In this document: piece by piece, positions 53,020 through 64,000 of the stretch
Position numbering within the stretch: the stretch's first letter is position 1
Layout: each line of letters begins with the position of its first letter
The notes under the pieces: model-generated
What the model saw: the letters and a program-made list of their open reading frames with translations, nothing else
What the model was told of the DNA's origin: nothing
Databases searched by the model: none
Origin: Microvirga thermotolerans
Lineage (GTDB): Bacteria > Pseudomonadota > Alphaproteobacteria > Rhizobiales > Beijerinckiaceae
Length of the DNA stretch: 64,000 nucleotides
NCBI RefSeq assembly: GCF_009363855.1
Contig: NZ_CP045423.1
Location: 2,572,001 to 2,636,000 of the forward strand
Reading direction: 5' to 3'
Position numbers and translations under genes: made by a program

Positions 53020-53706
53020 ATGAGCGAGGACAGCCCTCCCCATTATCACGGCCACCGGGACCGGCTGCGCGTCCGGTTCTCGGAGGTCGGGGGCGACGTC
53101 CTGCCGGACTACGAGCTCCTGGAGCTGGTCCTGTTCCGCTCCATTCCCCGCCGGGACGTGAAGCCCATCGCCAAAGAGCTCCTGAAGCGCTTCGGCACCT
53201 TCGCCGAGGTGCTCGCCGCCGCCCCCGCCCGGCTGATGGAGGTGGACGGGATCGGCGAGAACGTGGTCACCGATCTCAAGATCGTGGAGGCTGCCGCCCG
53301 CCGGCTGGCCAAGGGCGAGGTCGCGAAGCGGCCGGTGCTGTCCTCGTGGGCCTCGGTGATCGACTATTGCCGCACCGCCATGGCCTTCATGGACAAGGAG
53401 CAGTTCCGCCTCCTCTTCCTCGACAAGCGCAACGCCCTGATCGCCGACGAGGTGCAGCAGTCCGGCACCGTGGACCACACGCCGGTCTACCCGCGCGAGG
53501 TGATCAAGCGCGCCCTCGAACTCTCCGCCTCGGCCCTGATCCTGGTCCACAACCACCCCAGCGGGGACCCGACCCCCTCCGCCGCAGACATCAGGATGAC
53601 CCGCGAGATCATCGACGTGGCGAAACCCCTCGGCATCGTGGTCCACGATCACATCATCGTGGGGCGCGAGGGCCATGCCAGCTTGAAAGGGCTGAAGCTG
53701 ATCTGA
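53020..53706 (+). CDS. radC: RadC family JAB/MPN domain protein
   Basis: 228 residues. A helix-hairpin-helix-like region (about 40-90, [13 protein letters not shown]) precedes the JAMM metal motif in [16 protein letters not shown] near 173-188. Full length for the family. Once thought a repair protein; actual role unclear. Interesting because Tn554-type elements classically insert into radC, yet here it is intact and the synthetase gene is hit instead. Confidence 0.92.
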   Translation: MSEDSPPHYHGHRDRLRVRFSEVGGDVLPDYELLELVLFRSIPRRDVKPIAKELLKRFGTFAEVLAAAPARLMEVDGIGENVVTDLKIVEAAARRLAKGEVAKRPVLSSWASVIDYCRTAMAFMDKEQFRLLFLDKRNALIADEVQQSGTVDHTPVYPREVIKRALELSASALILVHNHPSGDPTPSAADIRMTREIIDVAKPLGIVVHDHIIVGREGHASLKGLKLI

Positions 53707-53896
53707 CGTTCCCTGTCGCGGGACAGCTCTCCACCGTCATTCCGGGGCGCACCGGAGCTGCGAGCCCGGAATCCATAGCGACCGGGAGCCATCGGGGCGG
53801 CAGACCGGAAAGCCATGAGGGCGGCTGCGCTCAATCCTGAGCAAGTCGGTGTCTATGGGTTCCGCTGTCGCGGCCCCAATCGAAAAGGAACAACGA

Positions 53897-53989
53897 ATGC
53901 GCCACGCTTCGGACATGGATCGGAAGACCCTCGTCGGAGCATGTGTCGTCGTCGGCGCCGCGCCGATCCTCGGATCGGCGGCAGACTAA
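53897..53989 (+). CDS. Possible 30-residue peptide
   Basis: A short frame after AAGGAACAACG, encoding a Met-rich start and a hydrophobic stretch (LVGACVVVGAAPILG) that resembles a signal peptide or a membrane microprotein. Its end overlaps the end of the convergent exoD gene by four bases. Weakly supported. Confidence 0.25.
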   Translation: MRHASDMDRKTLVGACVVVGAAPILGSAAD

Positions 53990-54648
53990 AACAGCGTCTC
54001 GAGCCCCGAGAAGACCGCGTAGATGAAGCCGAGGCTCAGGGTCAGGCCGAAAGCGCCGACGACGAGGCCGCAGACCACCACCACCCCGTCCCGCTCCACG
54101 AGGCCCAGGCCCACGAGGCAGACGGCGAGGCCCATGGGGATCTGGCCGACGAAGGGGGGCGCGAAGAGGAGCCCGAAGGCCATCACCAGGATGACGAGCC
54201 CCATCAGCCGCATGGCGAACGGCGTGTCGAGGAAGGTCATGCGCGGGCGGGAGAAGCGCTCCAGACGGCGGAAGATCGGCAGCGCCCGGCCGACCGCCCG
54301 CTCCACGTCGACGGCGGCGATGGAGCGGTTGAGGAGCGTGTTCGGCAGCCAGGGCGTCGGGCGTCCGAACACGATCTGCACGGCGACCAGCGCCAGCAGG
54401 AGGCCGCAGACGAGCGGAATCGGCGGCGGCATGGGCAGGCAGTTCGGCAGCGCCAGCAGCACGATGAGGAGCGCGAAGGCGCGGTCCTGCAGCACGCCCA
54501 TGATGTCGCGGACGGTGAGACGCTCGCCCGGCTGGGAGGCCAGGGCGGACAGGACCTGTGAGGTACGCGCGTTGGAGAACAAGGAGCCCCGGCAGGTTCG
54601 AGGATGCTCAAGACACGCCTCTCTACCCGAGATGGCCCCTGGGGCCAA
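53986..54648 (-). CDS. ExoD family protein
   Basis: 220 residues. Several membrane helices with the ExoD hallmarks ALPNCLPMPPPIPLVCG and LPIFRRLERFSRPRM. ExoD was found in Sinorhizobium as needed for exopolysaccharide production and alkali tolerance. The N-terminal 30 residues are uncertain because no clear ribosome-binding site is seen. Confidence 0.85.
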   Translation of the reverse strand: MAPGAISGREACLEHPRTCRGSLFSNARTSQVLSALASQPGERLTVRDIMGVLQDRAFALLIVLLALPNCLPMPPPIPLVCGLLLALVAVQIVFGRPTPWLPNTLLNRSIAAVDVERAVGRALPIFRRLERFSRPRMTFLDTPFAMRLMGLVILVMAFGLLFAPPFVGQIPMGLAVCLVGLGLVERDGVVVVCGLVVGAFGLTLSLGFIYAVFSGLETLF

Positions 54649-54759
54649 GGGGCCAAAGGCCTAGAGACCAGGGGCCGGGGACCGAGAGGCCGGGGTCGAC
54701 GGGCGGCGCTTTCCGTGCCCCGCGGCCGGCGCGGAGCGTCCTGAAGACAGGGGAGCGCG

Positions 54760-55029
54760 TCAATGGATGCTGATCTCCCCGTCGACGGCCCGGAACTCGG
54801 CGGGCCGGATCAGGCGGGCGTGGCTGACCGTCACGGAGTAGAGAGGTCCGGCCAGTTCCCGCTGCCAGAAATCCAGGAACTCGTGCAGGATCGGGAACTG
54901 GGGCGCCAGATCGTATTCCTGCCAGACATAGGTCTGGAGCAGGTGGGGATGGTCCGGCAGGCGGTACAGAATGCTGGCCGTCGTCAGGCCGTAACCTTCG
55001 AGCTGGCAGATGAAATCCCTGGAGACCAT
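54760..55029 (-). CDS. usg: Usg family protein
   Basis: 89 residues with LEGYGLTTASILYRLPDHPHLLQTYVWQEYDLAP (given here as LTTASILYRLPDHP and WQEYDLAPQFP), the unmistakable Usg pattern (PF06233). Length fits. AAGGAGTTCGC precedes the ATG. Named for its position upstream of trpG-type genes elsewhere, but no trp gene is near here. Function unknown. Confidence 0.9.
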   Translation of the reverse strand: MVSRDFICQLEGYGLTTASILYRLPDHPHLLQTYVWQEYDLAPQFPILHEFLDFWQRELAGPLYSVTVSHARLIRPAEFRAVDGEISIH

Positions 55030-55290
55030 GCGAACTCCTTACCTCGACGTTGCCCAAAGTCCGCCGGAAGCCGCGCCTCCGGCTAGGGCGGACGCGAAGC
55101 CCCGACTGAAACCATCAAAGCCCGGACGAGCTTGGGAGTTCCGCCCCCGGTCCGCGGGGCGGCTTGTCGCATCCGCGGAGTTGTTCACATCCCGCGCCTG
55201 CGCCCTGTCGTAAAGTCAGGTCGCCTATTGTGCCTCTCACCCCGCCATCGTATTCCGTTGCAAAACGGCGATCGGGGCGGGGACGGGACG

Positions 55291-56748
55291 ATGAACCGGG
55301 GTTTGTGGCGGCGCTGGCTGGCGGCGGGCGTCTTGGCGATGGCGGTGTCCGCCTGTGCCGGGGGCGTCATCAACACGCCGATCAACGGCCCCATCGCCAG
55401 CGTGGCGGACCAGGGCGGATGGCCGCTGGGTCCCGACCAGTTCGGATCGACCGTCGTCGGCGTCGCCTTCTCCGGCGGCGGCATGCGAGCCTCGGCCTTT
55501 TCCTATGGCGTCCTGAACGAACTCGACCGCTACGTGGTGGCGACCGACCGCGGCCCGCAGCGGATGACCGACATGATCGGCCTGGTCTCCGGCGTGTCCG
55601 GCGGCTCGGTGACGGCGGCCTATTTCGGCCTCAAGGGCCGGGACGGACTGCCCACCTTCCGGTCCCGCTTCCTGGAGCAGAACGCCGAGCAGGGCTTCGA
55701 CACCGACGTCTCGCTCGGCAACGTCCTGCGGATCATCAACGACGGGGGCGTCAACGACCGGTCCAAGTTCCCGAAATGGCTCGACGACAATCTGTTCGAC
55801 GGGGCGACCTATGCGGACCTCTTCGCCCGCAAGCGGCCCCTGGTGTGGATCGCCGCCTCCGACATCTACAGCCGGGTGCCGTTCGTCTTCGAGCCCGTGA
55901 CCTTCAACGTCCTGTGCAGCGACCTGAACAAGGTGCGCCTGTCCGAGGCGGTGGCGGCCTCGGCCGCGGTGCCGGGGCTGTTCGTCCCGCTCAACGTCGA
56001 GAACTTCGGCTCGTCCTGCGGCGGCCACGTTCCCCAGTTCTACCAGCGCGGGGCGACGGACCCGACGGCTCCGGCAACCCTCAAGGCCAGCGCCGCGGCG
56101 CTCATCCGCTACCGGAGCGATCCGGAACGCTTCCGCTACGTGAAGCTCCTCGACGGCGGCCTCACGGACAATTTCGGCATCCACTCCCTCGCGGTCGCGC
56201 GCACCAACCGCGACCGGCCCTACATGCCGATGACCGCCGAGCAGGCGGTGCGGGTGAAGCGCTTCCTGTTCCTCGTCGTTGATGCCGGCCGCGGTCCTGC
56301 CGGCGACTGGCCGAAGAACCTCGCCTCCCCGACGGGCATGGAGCTCGCCGGCATCGTCACCGACGTCGCCATCGATTCCGGCGTCTACAAGGGCTACGAC
56401 TACTTCACGACCATCATGAACGGCTGGCAGGCCGACCTGAAGCGCTGGCGCTGCTCCCTTTCCGACGACGAGGTGCTCAAGCTTCGCGGCACCCTGGAGG
56501 GCTGGCGGTGCGCCGACGTGACCTTCACCGTCGGCCGCGTCTCCTCCGAGGATGCCGGGCCCGAACTGCGCGCCGCCATGGACAAGGTGCCGACCCGCTT
56601 CAAGCTCGACCCCACGACCCTGGACACGGTGATCGAGACCGGCCGGCTCGCCCTGCGCAACAACGCGGTCTTCCGCCGCTTCCTGCGGAACGTGCCACAG
56701 CGGACCCTGACCGTGGCCATGGAGGAGACGGCGCCGCCGTCCCGTTGA
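55291..56748 (+). CDS. Patatin-like phospholipase, lipoprotein
   Basis: 485 residues. Residues 1-22 form a lipoprotein signal with the lipobox AVSAC. Patatin motifs are the oxyanion hole GVAFSGGGMRA, the nucleophile Ser in GVSGGS and the catalytic Asp in DGGLTDN. So it is a secreted, lipid-anchored acyl hydrolase. A Cys pair (CSDL, SSCGG) may form a disulfide. The start ATG follows GGGGCGGGGACGGG. Likely acts on membrane lipids; target unknown. Confidence 0.87.
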   Translation: MNRGLWRRWLAAGVLAMAVSACAGGVINTPINGPIASVADQGGWPLGPDQFGSTVVGVAFSGGGMRASAFSYGVLNELDRYVVATDRGPQRMTDMIGLVSGVSGGSVTAAYFGLKGRDGLPTFRSRFLEQNAEQGFDTDVSLGNVLRIINDGGVNDRSKFPKWLDDNLFDGATYADLFARKRPLVWIAASDIYSRVPFVFEPVTFNVLCSDLNKVRLSEAVAASAAVPGLFVPLNVENFGSSCGGHVPQFYQRGATDPTAPATLKASAAALIRYRSDPERFRYVKLLDGGLTDNFGIHSLAVARTNRDRPYMPMTAEQAVRVKRFLFLVVDAGRGPAGDWPKNLASPTGMELAGIVTDVAIDSGVYKGYDYFTTIMNGWQADLKRWRCSLSDDEVLKLRGTLEGWRCADVTFTVGRVSSEDAGPELRAAMDKVPTRFKLDPTTLDTVIETGRLALRNNAVFRRFLRNVPQRTLTVAMEETAPPSR

Positions 56749-56842
56749 GACGAAAGGCCCCGCTTGACCGGGGGCGGACCGGGCCCGAGTTTCAGCCTCC
56801 GGGCCGGCCGCCACCCGCGCCTCCCGGAAACCCGAGCAGGAC

Positions 56843-57694
56843 ATGCGCTTCGCTTTCGCCGGCATCGACTTCCTGGGCGACGTCTTCGAGACGCTCCTGG
56901 CCAGGGGCTGGGAGCCCGTGAGGCTCTTCAGCCGGCCCTGCGACGGCATCTACGACTTCAACGAGGTGACGGTGGCGCGGGCGCGGGCCCTGCGCGTGCC
57001 CGTCCAGCTCGCCCGGATCGGACCGGCGGATCTCGCGCAGCTGAAGGCGTCGCGCTGCCAGGCCCTGATCGTTGCCGGCTACCCCTGGCTGGTCAGGGGA
57101 TGGGAGGCCCACATTCCCTACGCGGTGAACTTCCATCCCTCCCCTCTCCCCCTCGGCCGCGGCCCCTATCCCCTGTTCCAGGCCATTCTCGACCGGGTCC
57201 CGGAATGGGGCGTCACGGCCCATGTCCTTCATCCCGCCTTCGACACCGGCCCGATCCTGGCGCAGGAGACCTTCCCCCTCGCCCCGGACGAGAACCACGA
57301 CCGGCTGCTGGCCCGGTGCCAGATGGCGGCGAGGCGCATCGCCGCCCGCCTCGCCGACGACCTGCCGCGGCTCTGGGACCGGGCGAGCCCGCAGGGGCCG
57401 GGGAGCTACTGGCCGCGCATGACTCAGGCGCACCGCACCGTGAACTGGAACGGGAGCGTGGACGACGTGCTGCGCACCGTCCGCGCCTTCGGCTCCATCG
57501 AGGCGTTCGCCCAGGTGAATTCGCGGCTCCTGCACGTGTGGGAGGCAAGCGGCTGGCGCGAGGAGCACCGTCACCGGCCCGGGACCCTCGTCCATCGCCA
57601 CCGGGACCATCTGGTGGTCGCGGCGCGGGACGGCTTCGTCCAGCTGACGGGCTGGAGCGCGTACCCGCCCAAGGGGCCGCGCCGGAGGGATTAG
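56843..57694 (+). CDS. Formyltransferase family protein (Fmt-like)
   Basis: 283 residues. NFHPSPLPLGRGPYPLF holds the His and Pro typical of the formyl-THF-binding loop, and the later DTGPIL carries the catalytic Asp. The N-terminus (FAGIDFLGDVFETLL) is the Rossmann start. Similar to methionyl-tRNA formyltransferase but short and with a variant C-terminus, so it may formylate a sugar or another amine. AGGA precedes the ATG. Confidence 0.8.
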   Translation: MRFAFAGIDFLGDVFETLLARGWEPVRLFSRPCDGIYDFNEVTVARARALRVPVQLARIGPADLAQLKASRCQALIVAGYPWLVRGWEAHIPYAVNFHPSPLPLGRGPYPLFQAILDRVPEWGVTAHVLHPAFDTGPILAQETFPLAPDENHDRLLARCQMAARRIAARLADDLPRLWDRASPQGPGSYWPRMTQAHRTVNWNGSVDDVLRTVRAFGSIEAFAQVNSRLLHVWEASGWREEHRHRPGTLVHRHRDHLVVAARDGFVQLTGWSAYPPKGPRRRD

Positions 57695-57695
57695 G

Positions 57696-58217
57696 TCAGA
57701 TGCGGTGATAGAGCCGCCCCTGGTAGGCCAGCGCCGGCTGCGGCTCCCCGAGCCGGACGGCGACGATCCGGCCGACGATCACGTAATGGCTGGCAACGAG
57801 ACGGGCGTCGTCCAGGCGGCAATCGAAGGCGGCGAGGCTCGAGGCGAGGAGCGGCGCCCCGGTCTCCAGGACGTCCCAGCTTCCGACCGTGAAGCGGTCG
57901 AGGCCCTCCAGTTTCGCCCGTCCGGCGAAGGCATCCGCGACCGGAGCGTCGGCGATGCCGAGGGTGTTCACGCAGAACACGCCGTTGGCGATCAGCGCCT
58001 TCGCCGTGCGCCCGCCCGCGTTGACGCAGACCAGGAGCGAGGCGGGCGAGTCCGTGACCGGGGTGACGGCGGTGGCCGTGAAGCCCGCCCGCCCCGCCGG
58101 CCCGTCGGTGGTCACCACGTGGACGGCCGCCGCGACGCGGCTCATCCCCTCCCGGAAAAGGGCGGGATCGACGCTGCGGCCTCCGGAGAGGTCGGGGGTG
58201 GAATGAGTCTTCAACAT
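57696..58217 (-). CDS. Flavin reductase family protein
   Basis: 173 residues from the ATG at 58217. FREGMSRVAAAVHVVTTDG, GFTATAVTPVTDSPASLLVC and GVFCVNTLG are flavin reductase (RutF/HpaC-like) motifs, and the C-terminus ends with YQGRLYHRI. It probably supplies reduced FMN/FAD to a monooxygenase. A longer frame to 58313 is open but not needed. Convergent with the formyltransferase; the two stops are 2 bases apart. Confidence 0.87.
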   Translation of the reverse strand: MLKTHSTPDLSGGRSVDPALFREGMSRVAAAVHVVTTDGPAGRAGFTATAVTPVTDSPASLLVCVNAGGRTAKALIANGVFCVNTLGIADAPVADAFAGRAKLEGLDRFTVGSWDVLETGAPLLASSLAAFDCRLDDARLVASHYVIVGRIVAVRLGEPQPALAYQGRLYHRI

Positions 58218-58467
58218 CTGTTTTCGTGGGAGCCTCTTCCACCCTTTCGGGAGAAGCACAAGTCCATAGAAGGCATATGGTTGCGATCCGGCGTTTTGAA
58301 AGCCGCCGTCCATCAGGGGCCGTTATAGGAAACTTAACAGATTGTTGTCGCGGGTCCCGCGGTTTGCTAGAGACCCTCCGCCTTATGTCCCGCTTGGCCT
58401 CGACCGTTCGCCGTGCTTTGTTGGGACAGCTCAAGAATGACCCCTTCCAGAGGGGCAAGGGTAGGAC

Positions 58468-59388
<921 letters not shown>

Positions 59389-59399
59389 GGAGCCTCGCC

Positions 59400-60814
<1,415 letters not shown>

Positions 60815-60815
<1 letters not shown>

Positions 60816-61657
60816 TGCGCTGGCTCCAGAACCCCCTTCTCGACGTCCAGCATCTGACGATGCGCTTCGGCGGCCTCGTCGCCATCAACGACCTGTCCTT
60901 CCAGGCGGGACGCGGCGACATCACCGCCCTGATCGGCCCGAACGGCGCCGGCAAGACGACGGTGTTCAACTGCATCACCGGCTTCTACAAGCCGACCGAG
61001 GGCATGATCGTGCTCCGCAAGCCGGACGGCGGCCAGCTCCTGCTGGAGCGCCTGCCCGGCCACAACATCAACTGGAAGGGCCGGGTCGCCCGCACCTTCC
61101 AGAACATCCGCCTGTTCTCAGGGATGACCGTGCTCGAGAACCTGCTGGTGGCGCAGCACAACTCCCTCATGATCGCCTCGGGCTTCACCTTCCTGGGCGT
61201 GCTCGGGGTCGGCGGCTACCGCAAGGCGGAGAAGGAGGCCATCGACCGCGCCCGGTTCTGGCTGGAGAAGACCCGCCTGCTCCACCGGGCCGACGACCCG
61301 GCCGGCGACCTCCCCTACGGCGACCAGCGCCGGCTGGAGATCGCCCGCGCCATGTGCACGGACCCGCTCCTGCTCTGCCTGGACGAGCCCGCGGCGGGCC
61401 TCAACCCCCGCGAGTCCCTGGAGCTCAACGAGCTTCTCCTGTCGATCCGCCAGGATCACGGCACCTCGATCCTCCTCATCGAGCACGACATGTCGGTCGT
61501 GATGGAAATCTCGGACCATGTGGTGGTGCTCGACTACGGCACGAAGATCGCCGACGGCACCCCCGCGGAGGTGAGGAGCGATCCCCGCGTCATCGCCGCC
61601 TATCTGGGCGTCGCCGACGAGGAAGTGGAGAAAGTCGAAGCGGAGATCGGCGCATGA
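60815..61657 (+). CDS. livG: Branched-chain amino acid ABC ATPase LivG
   Basis: 280 residues. Walker A GPNGAGKTT, Q-loop FQNIRLF, DEPAAGLNP as Walker B region and a switch His in IEHDMSVVM; the LSGG signature is replaced by LPYGDQRR, as normal for LivG. Ends with a coupling overlap (ATGA) to livF. Confidence 0.93.
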
Positions 61658-62427
61658 GCACCGCGGCCATCAGCCCGTCGACGGCGCTTCAGGGCGGGGC
61701 GGCGCGCCAGCCCCTGCTGAGCGTGCGCGGCGTCAAGACCTATTACGGCAACATCATCGCCCTCAAGGGCGTGGACCTCGACGTGCACGAGGGCGAGATC
61801 GTGACCCTCATCGGCGCCAACGGCGCCGGCAAGTCCACGCTGATGATGACCATCTTCGGCAACCCGCGGGCGCGGGAGGGCACGATCACCTTCGCGGGCA
61901 GGGACATCACCCGGATGCCCACCCACGAGATCGCCCGCCTCTCCATCGCGCAGAGCCCCGAGGGGCGGCGCATCTTCCCGCGGATGACCGTGTTCGAGAA
62001 CCTGCAGATGGGCGCCTCCATGAACGGGCTCGCCCATTTCGACGAGGATCTCGAGCGGGTCTGCACCCTGTTCCCGCGCCTCAAGGAGCGCCTGAACCAG
62101 CGCGGCGGCACCCTCTCCGGCGGCGAGCAGCAGATGCTCGCCATCGCCCGCGCGCTCATGAGCCGGCCGAAGCTCCTGCTCCTGGACGAGCCCTCCCTCG
62201 GGCTCGCCCCGCTGATCGTGAAGCAGATCTTCACGATCATCAAAGAGCTCAACGAGCGGGACGGGATGACCGTCTTCCTCGTGGAGCAGAACGCCTATCA
62301 CGCGCTCAAGCTCGCTCATCGCGGCTACGTGATGGTGACCGGCAACATCACCATGAGCGGCACCGGCAGGGAGCTGCTCGAGAATCCGCAGGTTCAGGCC
62401 GCCTATCTCGAAGGAGGGCACCGCTGA
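61654..62427 (+). CDS. livF: Branched-chain amino acid ABC ATPase LivF
   Basis: 257 residues. Walker A GANGAGKST, signature LSGGEQQ, Walker B LLLLDEPSLGLAP and VEQNAYHAL are standard LivF. Overlaps livG by four bases and the next gene by one base, so the operon is translationally coupled through this point. Confidence 0.93.
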   Translation: MSTAAISPSTALQGGAARQPLLSVRGVKTYYGNIIALKGVDLDVHEGEIVTLIGANGAGKSTLMMTIFGNPRAREGTITFAGRDITRMPTHEIARLSIAQSPEGRRIFPRMTVFENLQMGASMNGLAHFDEDLERVCTLFPRLKERLNQRGGTLSGGEQQMLAIARALMSRPKLLLLDEPSLGLAPLIVKQIFTIIKELNERDGMTVFLVEQNAYHALKLAHRGYVMVTGNITMSGTGRELLENPQVQAAYLEGGHR

Positions 62428-62789
62428 TGCAGGGCATCCTCTACGAAGAGCCCTCGATCTGGCTCTTTCTGTTCGTCACCGTGGTGCTGGGCGGCTCCGC
62501 CGCCTGGATGACCGGGCGGGCCATCGCCATCACCTGGCGCCCGTTCTGGCAGCTCCTGATCTACCTGCTGATCCTGGCGATGGCGGTCCGGTTCATCCAC
62601 TTCGCCCTGTTCGGGGGGACCCTGCTCTCCCTGCACTACTACGCCATCGACGCCATCGTGGTTCTGATCATCGGCGCGCTCGGGTTCCAGTACAACCGGG
62701 CGCGGCAGATGACGACCCAGTACCGCTGGCTCTACGAGCGGACCGGGCCGTTCGGATGGAAGGAAAAAACCTCTCATACGAACGGCTAA
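62427..62789 (+). CDS. DUF6867-like small membrane protein in liv operon
   Basis: 120 residues with three membrane segments (about 12-28, 40-60, 70-86) and a tail ending TQYRWLYERTGPFGW. The ATG overlaps the livF stop by one base, so it belongs to the operon. The family is found in this position in many Hyphomicrobiales. It may assist the transporter; function unknown. Confidence 0.8.
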   Translation: MQGILYEEPSIWLFLFVTVVLGGSAAWMTGRAIAITWRPFWQLLIYLLILAMAVRFIHFALFGGTLLSLHYYAIDAIVVLIIGALGFQYNRARQMTTQYRWLYERTGPFGWKEKTSHTNG

Positions 62790-62913
62790 GTCTTAGAAAT
62801 TCCAGCGTGACTTCCGCTCAAAAAGAGTCATGATGTCACGCGGACGGCGGGTTCCGGCCTGCTGAACCGGCCCCAGGAAGGGGGCCTATAAAACCACCCA
62901 GAGGAGTGACCTC

Positions 62914-64000
62914 ATGAAGAAATTGCTGTTGACCGGCGTTGCGCTCGGTCTTGGCCTCGCCTTCTCCGGCGCAGCCAACGCGCAGATCAAGATCGGCGTC
63001 GCCGGTCCCATCACGGGCCCGAATGCCGCTTTCGGCGCGCAGCTCAAGAACGGCGTCGAGCAGGCGGTCGAGGACATCAATGCGGCTGGCGGCATCAACG
63101 GCCAGAAGCTGCAGATCGTCGTCGGCGATGACGTTTCCGATCCCAAGCAGGGCGTCTCCGTGGCGAACAAGTTCGCCGCCGAGGGCGTGAAGTTCGTCGT
63201 CGGCCACTTCAACTCCGGCGTCTCGATCCCGGCTTCGCAGGTCTATGAGGAAGCCGGCATCGTGCAGGTCACCCCGGCCTCGACCAACCCGCAGTTCACC
63301 GAGCGCGGCATGTGGAACACCTTCCGCACCTGCGGCCGCGACGACCAGCAGGGCCTCGTCGCCGGCAGCTACCTCGCCGACAAGTTCAAGGGCAAGAAGG
63401 TCGCCGTCGTCCACGACAAGACCCCTTACGGCAAGGGCCTTGCCGACGAGACCCAGAAGGCGATGAACGCCAAGGGCCTCAAGGAGGTCGTGTATGAAGG
63501 CATCAACCCGGGCGAGAAGGACTACTCCGCTCTCGTCTCGAAGCTGAAGCAGGCCGGCGTCGACGTGGTCTATTTCGGCGGCCTCCATACGGAAGCCGGC
63601 CTCATCATCCGCCAGATGCGCGACCAGGGCCTCAACGCCCCGCTGATGTCGGGCGACGGCATCGTCTCGGCCGAGTTCACCTCGATCGCCGGCCCCGGCG
63701 CCGAGGGCACCCTGATGACCTTCGCGCCCGATCCGCGCAAGAATCCGAACGCGAAGGAAGTCGTGGCCAAGTTCAAGGCCAAGAACTACGACCCCGAGGC
63801 CTACACGCTCTACAGCTACGCCGCCGCCCAGATCCTGGCCGAAGCCGCGAAGCAGGCCGGCAGCACCGACGGCAAGAAGGTCGCCGACGTGATGCATTCG
63901 GGCAAGCCCTTCAAGACCGTGATCGGCGACATCTCCTTCGACAAGAAGGGCGACATCACCCGTCCGGACTACATCATGTACGTCTGGAAGAAGGGCGCCG
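62914..64000 (+). CDS. livK: Branched-chain amino acid ABC substrate-binding protein (partial)
   Basis: Open to the window end; 362 residues seen. Signal peptide residues 1-23 ending ANAQ, then the periplasmic-binding type I fold with IGVAGPITGPNAAFG and GHFNSGVSIPASQVYEEAG. It captures Leu/Ile/Val or related amino acids in the periplasm. The start follows AGAGGAGTGACCTC. It stands 124 bases after the DUF6867-like gene and may have its own promoter, as is common for highly made binding proteins. Confidence 0.92.
   Translation, partial: MKKLLLTGVALGLGLAFSGAANAQIKIGVAGPITGPNAAFGAQLKNGVEQAVEDINAAGGINGQKLQIVVGDDVSDPKQGVSVANKFAAEGVKFVVGHFNSGVSIPASQVYEEAGIVQVTPASTNPQFTERGMWNTFRTCGRDDQQGLVAGSYLADKFKGKKVAVVHDKTPYGKGLADETQKAMNAKGLKEVVYEGINPGEKDYSALVSKLKQAGVDVVYFGGLHTEAGLIIRQMRDQGLNAPLMSGDGIVSAEFTSIAGPGAEGTLMTFAPDPRKNPNAKEVVAKFKAKNYDPEAYTLYSYAAAQILAEAAKQAGSTDGKKVADVMHSGKPFKTVIGDISFDKKGDITRPDYIMYVWKKGA

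Noticed and set aside
52048..53676. Long minus-strand open frame (542 codons) opposite map and radC
   Set aside because: It is antisense to two well-supported genes, has the Asp/Gly/His-rich make-up of a GC-rich shadow frame, and no domain.

Overview
The window looks like a high-GC chromosome of a Hyphomicrobiales alphaproteobacterium, most likely Methylobacteriaceae and close to Microvirga. This is an inference from gene content: an RHE_PE00001/DUF1612-type protein, ExoD, Usg, HWE histidine kinases, a complete liv operon carrying an extra DUF6867-like membrane gene, and rhizobial-type palindromic repeats. There are two domains. Bases 1-47633 are an accessory region, and 47634-64000 read as ordinary core chromosome. 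The junction falls inside an acyl-CoA/acyl-ACP synthetase gene whose 3' end is missing. A three-gene tyrosine-recombinase module (47509 down to 42620) starts right at the junction, so the left part looks like an integrated genomic island whose other end lies outside the window.

Island layout. 1-11.8 kb is a proteostasis and stress block: SPW-repeat membrane protein, a ClpG/ClpK-like disaggregase, a DUF1269 protein, a hemerythrin-membrane-winged-helix fusion, TerC, an HtpX-like protease, DUF2905, a universal stress protein and a divergent GH1-like enzyme. 12-24.2 kb is defence-like: an HNH protein, a truncated ImmA/IrrE gene, an unknown gene, an HsdR_N-type nuclease, a dGTPase overlapping a nucleotidyltransferase, a damaged response regulator, and an operon of PD-QxK nuclease, unknown protein and soluble FtsH-like AAA protease facing a divergent XRE regulator. 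24.6-29.2 kb returns to stress genes (DegP, Hsp20, PsiE, DedA, YihY). The combination of ClpG, Hsp20, PsiE, DegP and an M48 protease recalls the transmissible locus of heat resistance of other Proteobacteria.

29.5-38.6 kb is a signalling segment: three Crp/Fnr regulators, an HWE kinase, kinase and receiver fragments, a stand-alone receiver, a cold-shock gene with a structured leader, several small genes, an IS110 remnant and a decayed paralogue. 38.8-47.5 kb holds an RHE_PE00001 protein, a two-repeat type I-E CRISPR-like remnant, a serine recombinase, a GAF-GGDEF diguanylate cyclase and the integrase trio.

Core part. Truncated synthetase, gpt, cinA-like, sfsA, an FkbM methyltransferase, map, radC, exoD, usg, a patatin-like lipoprotein, a formyltransferase, a flavin reductase, and the branched-chain amino acid operon livHMGF-DUF6867-livK, cut by the window end. 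No rRNA or tRNA gene was recognised. All function calls come from reading motifs; no database search was run.
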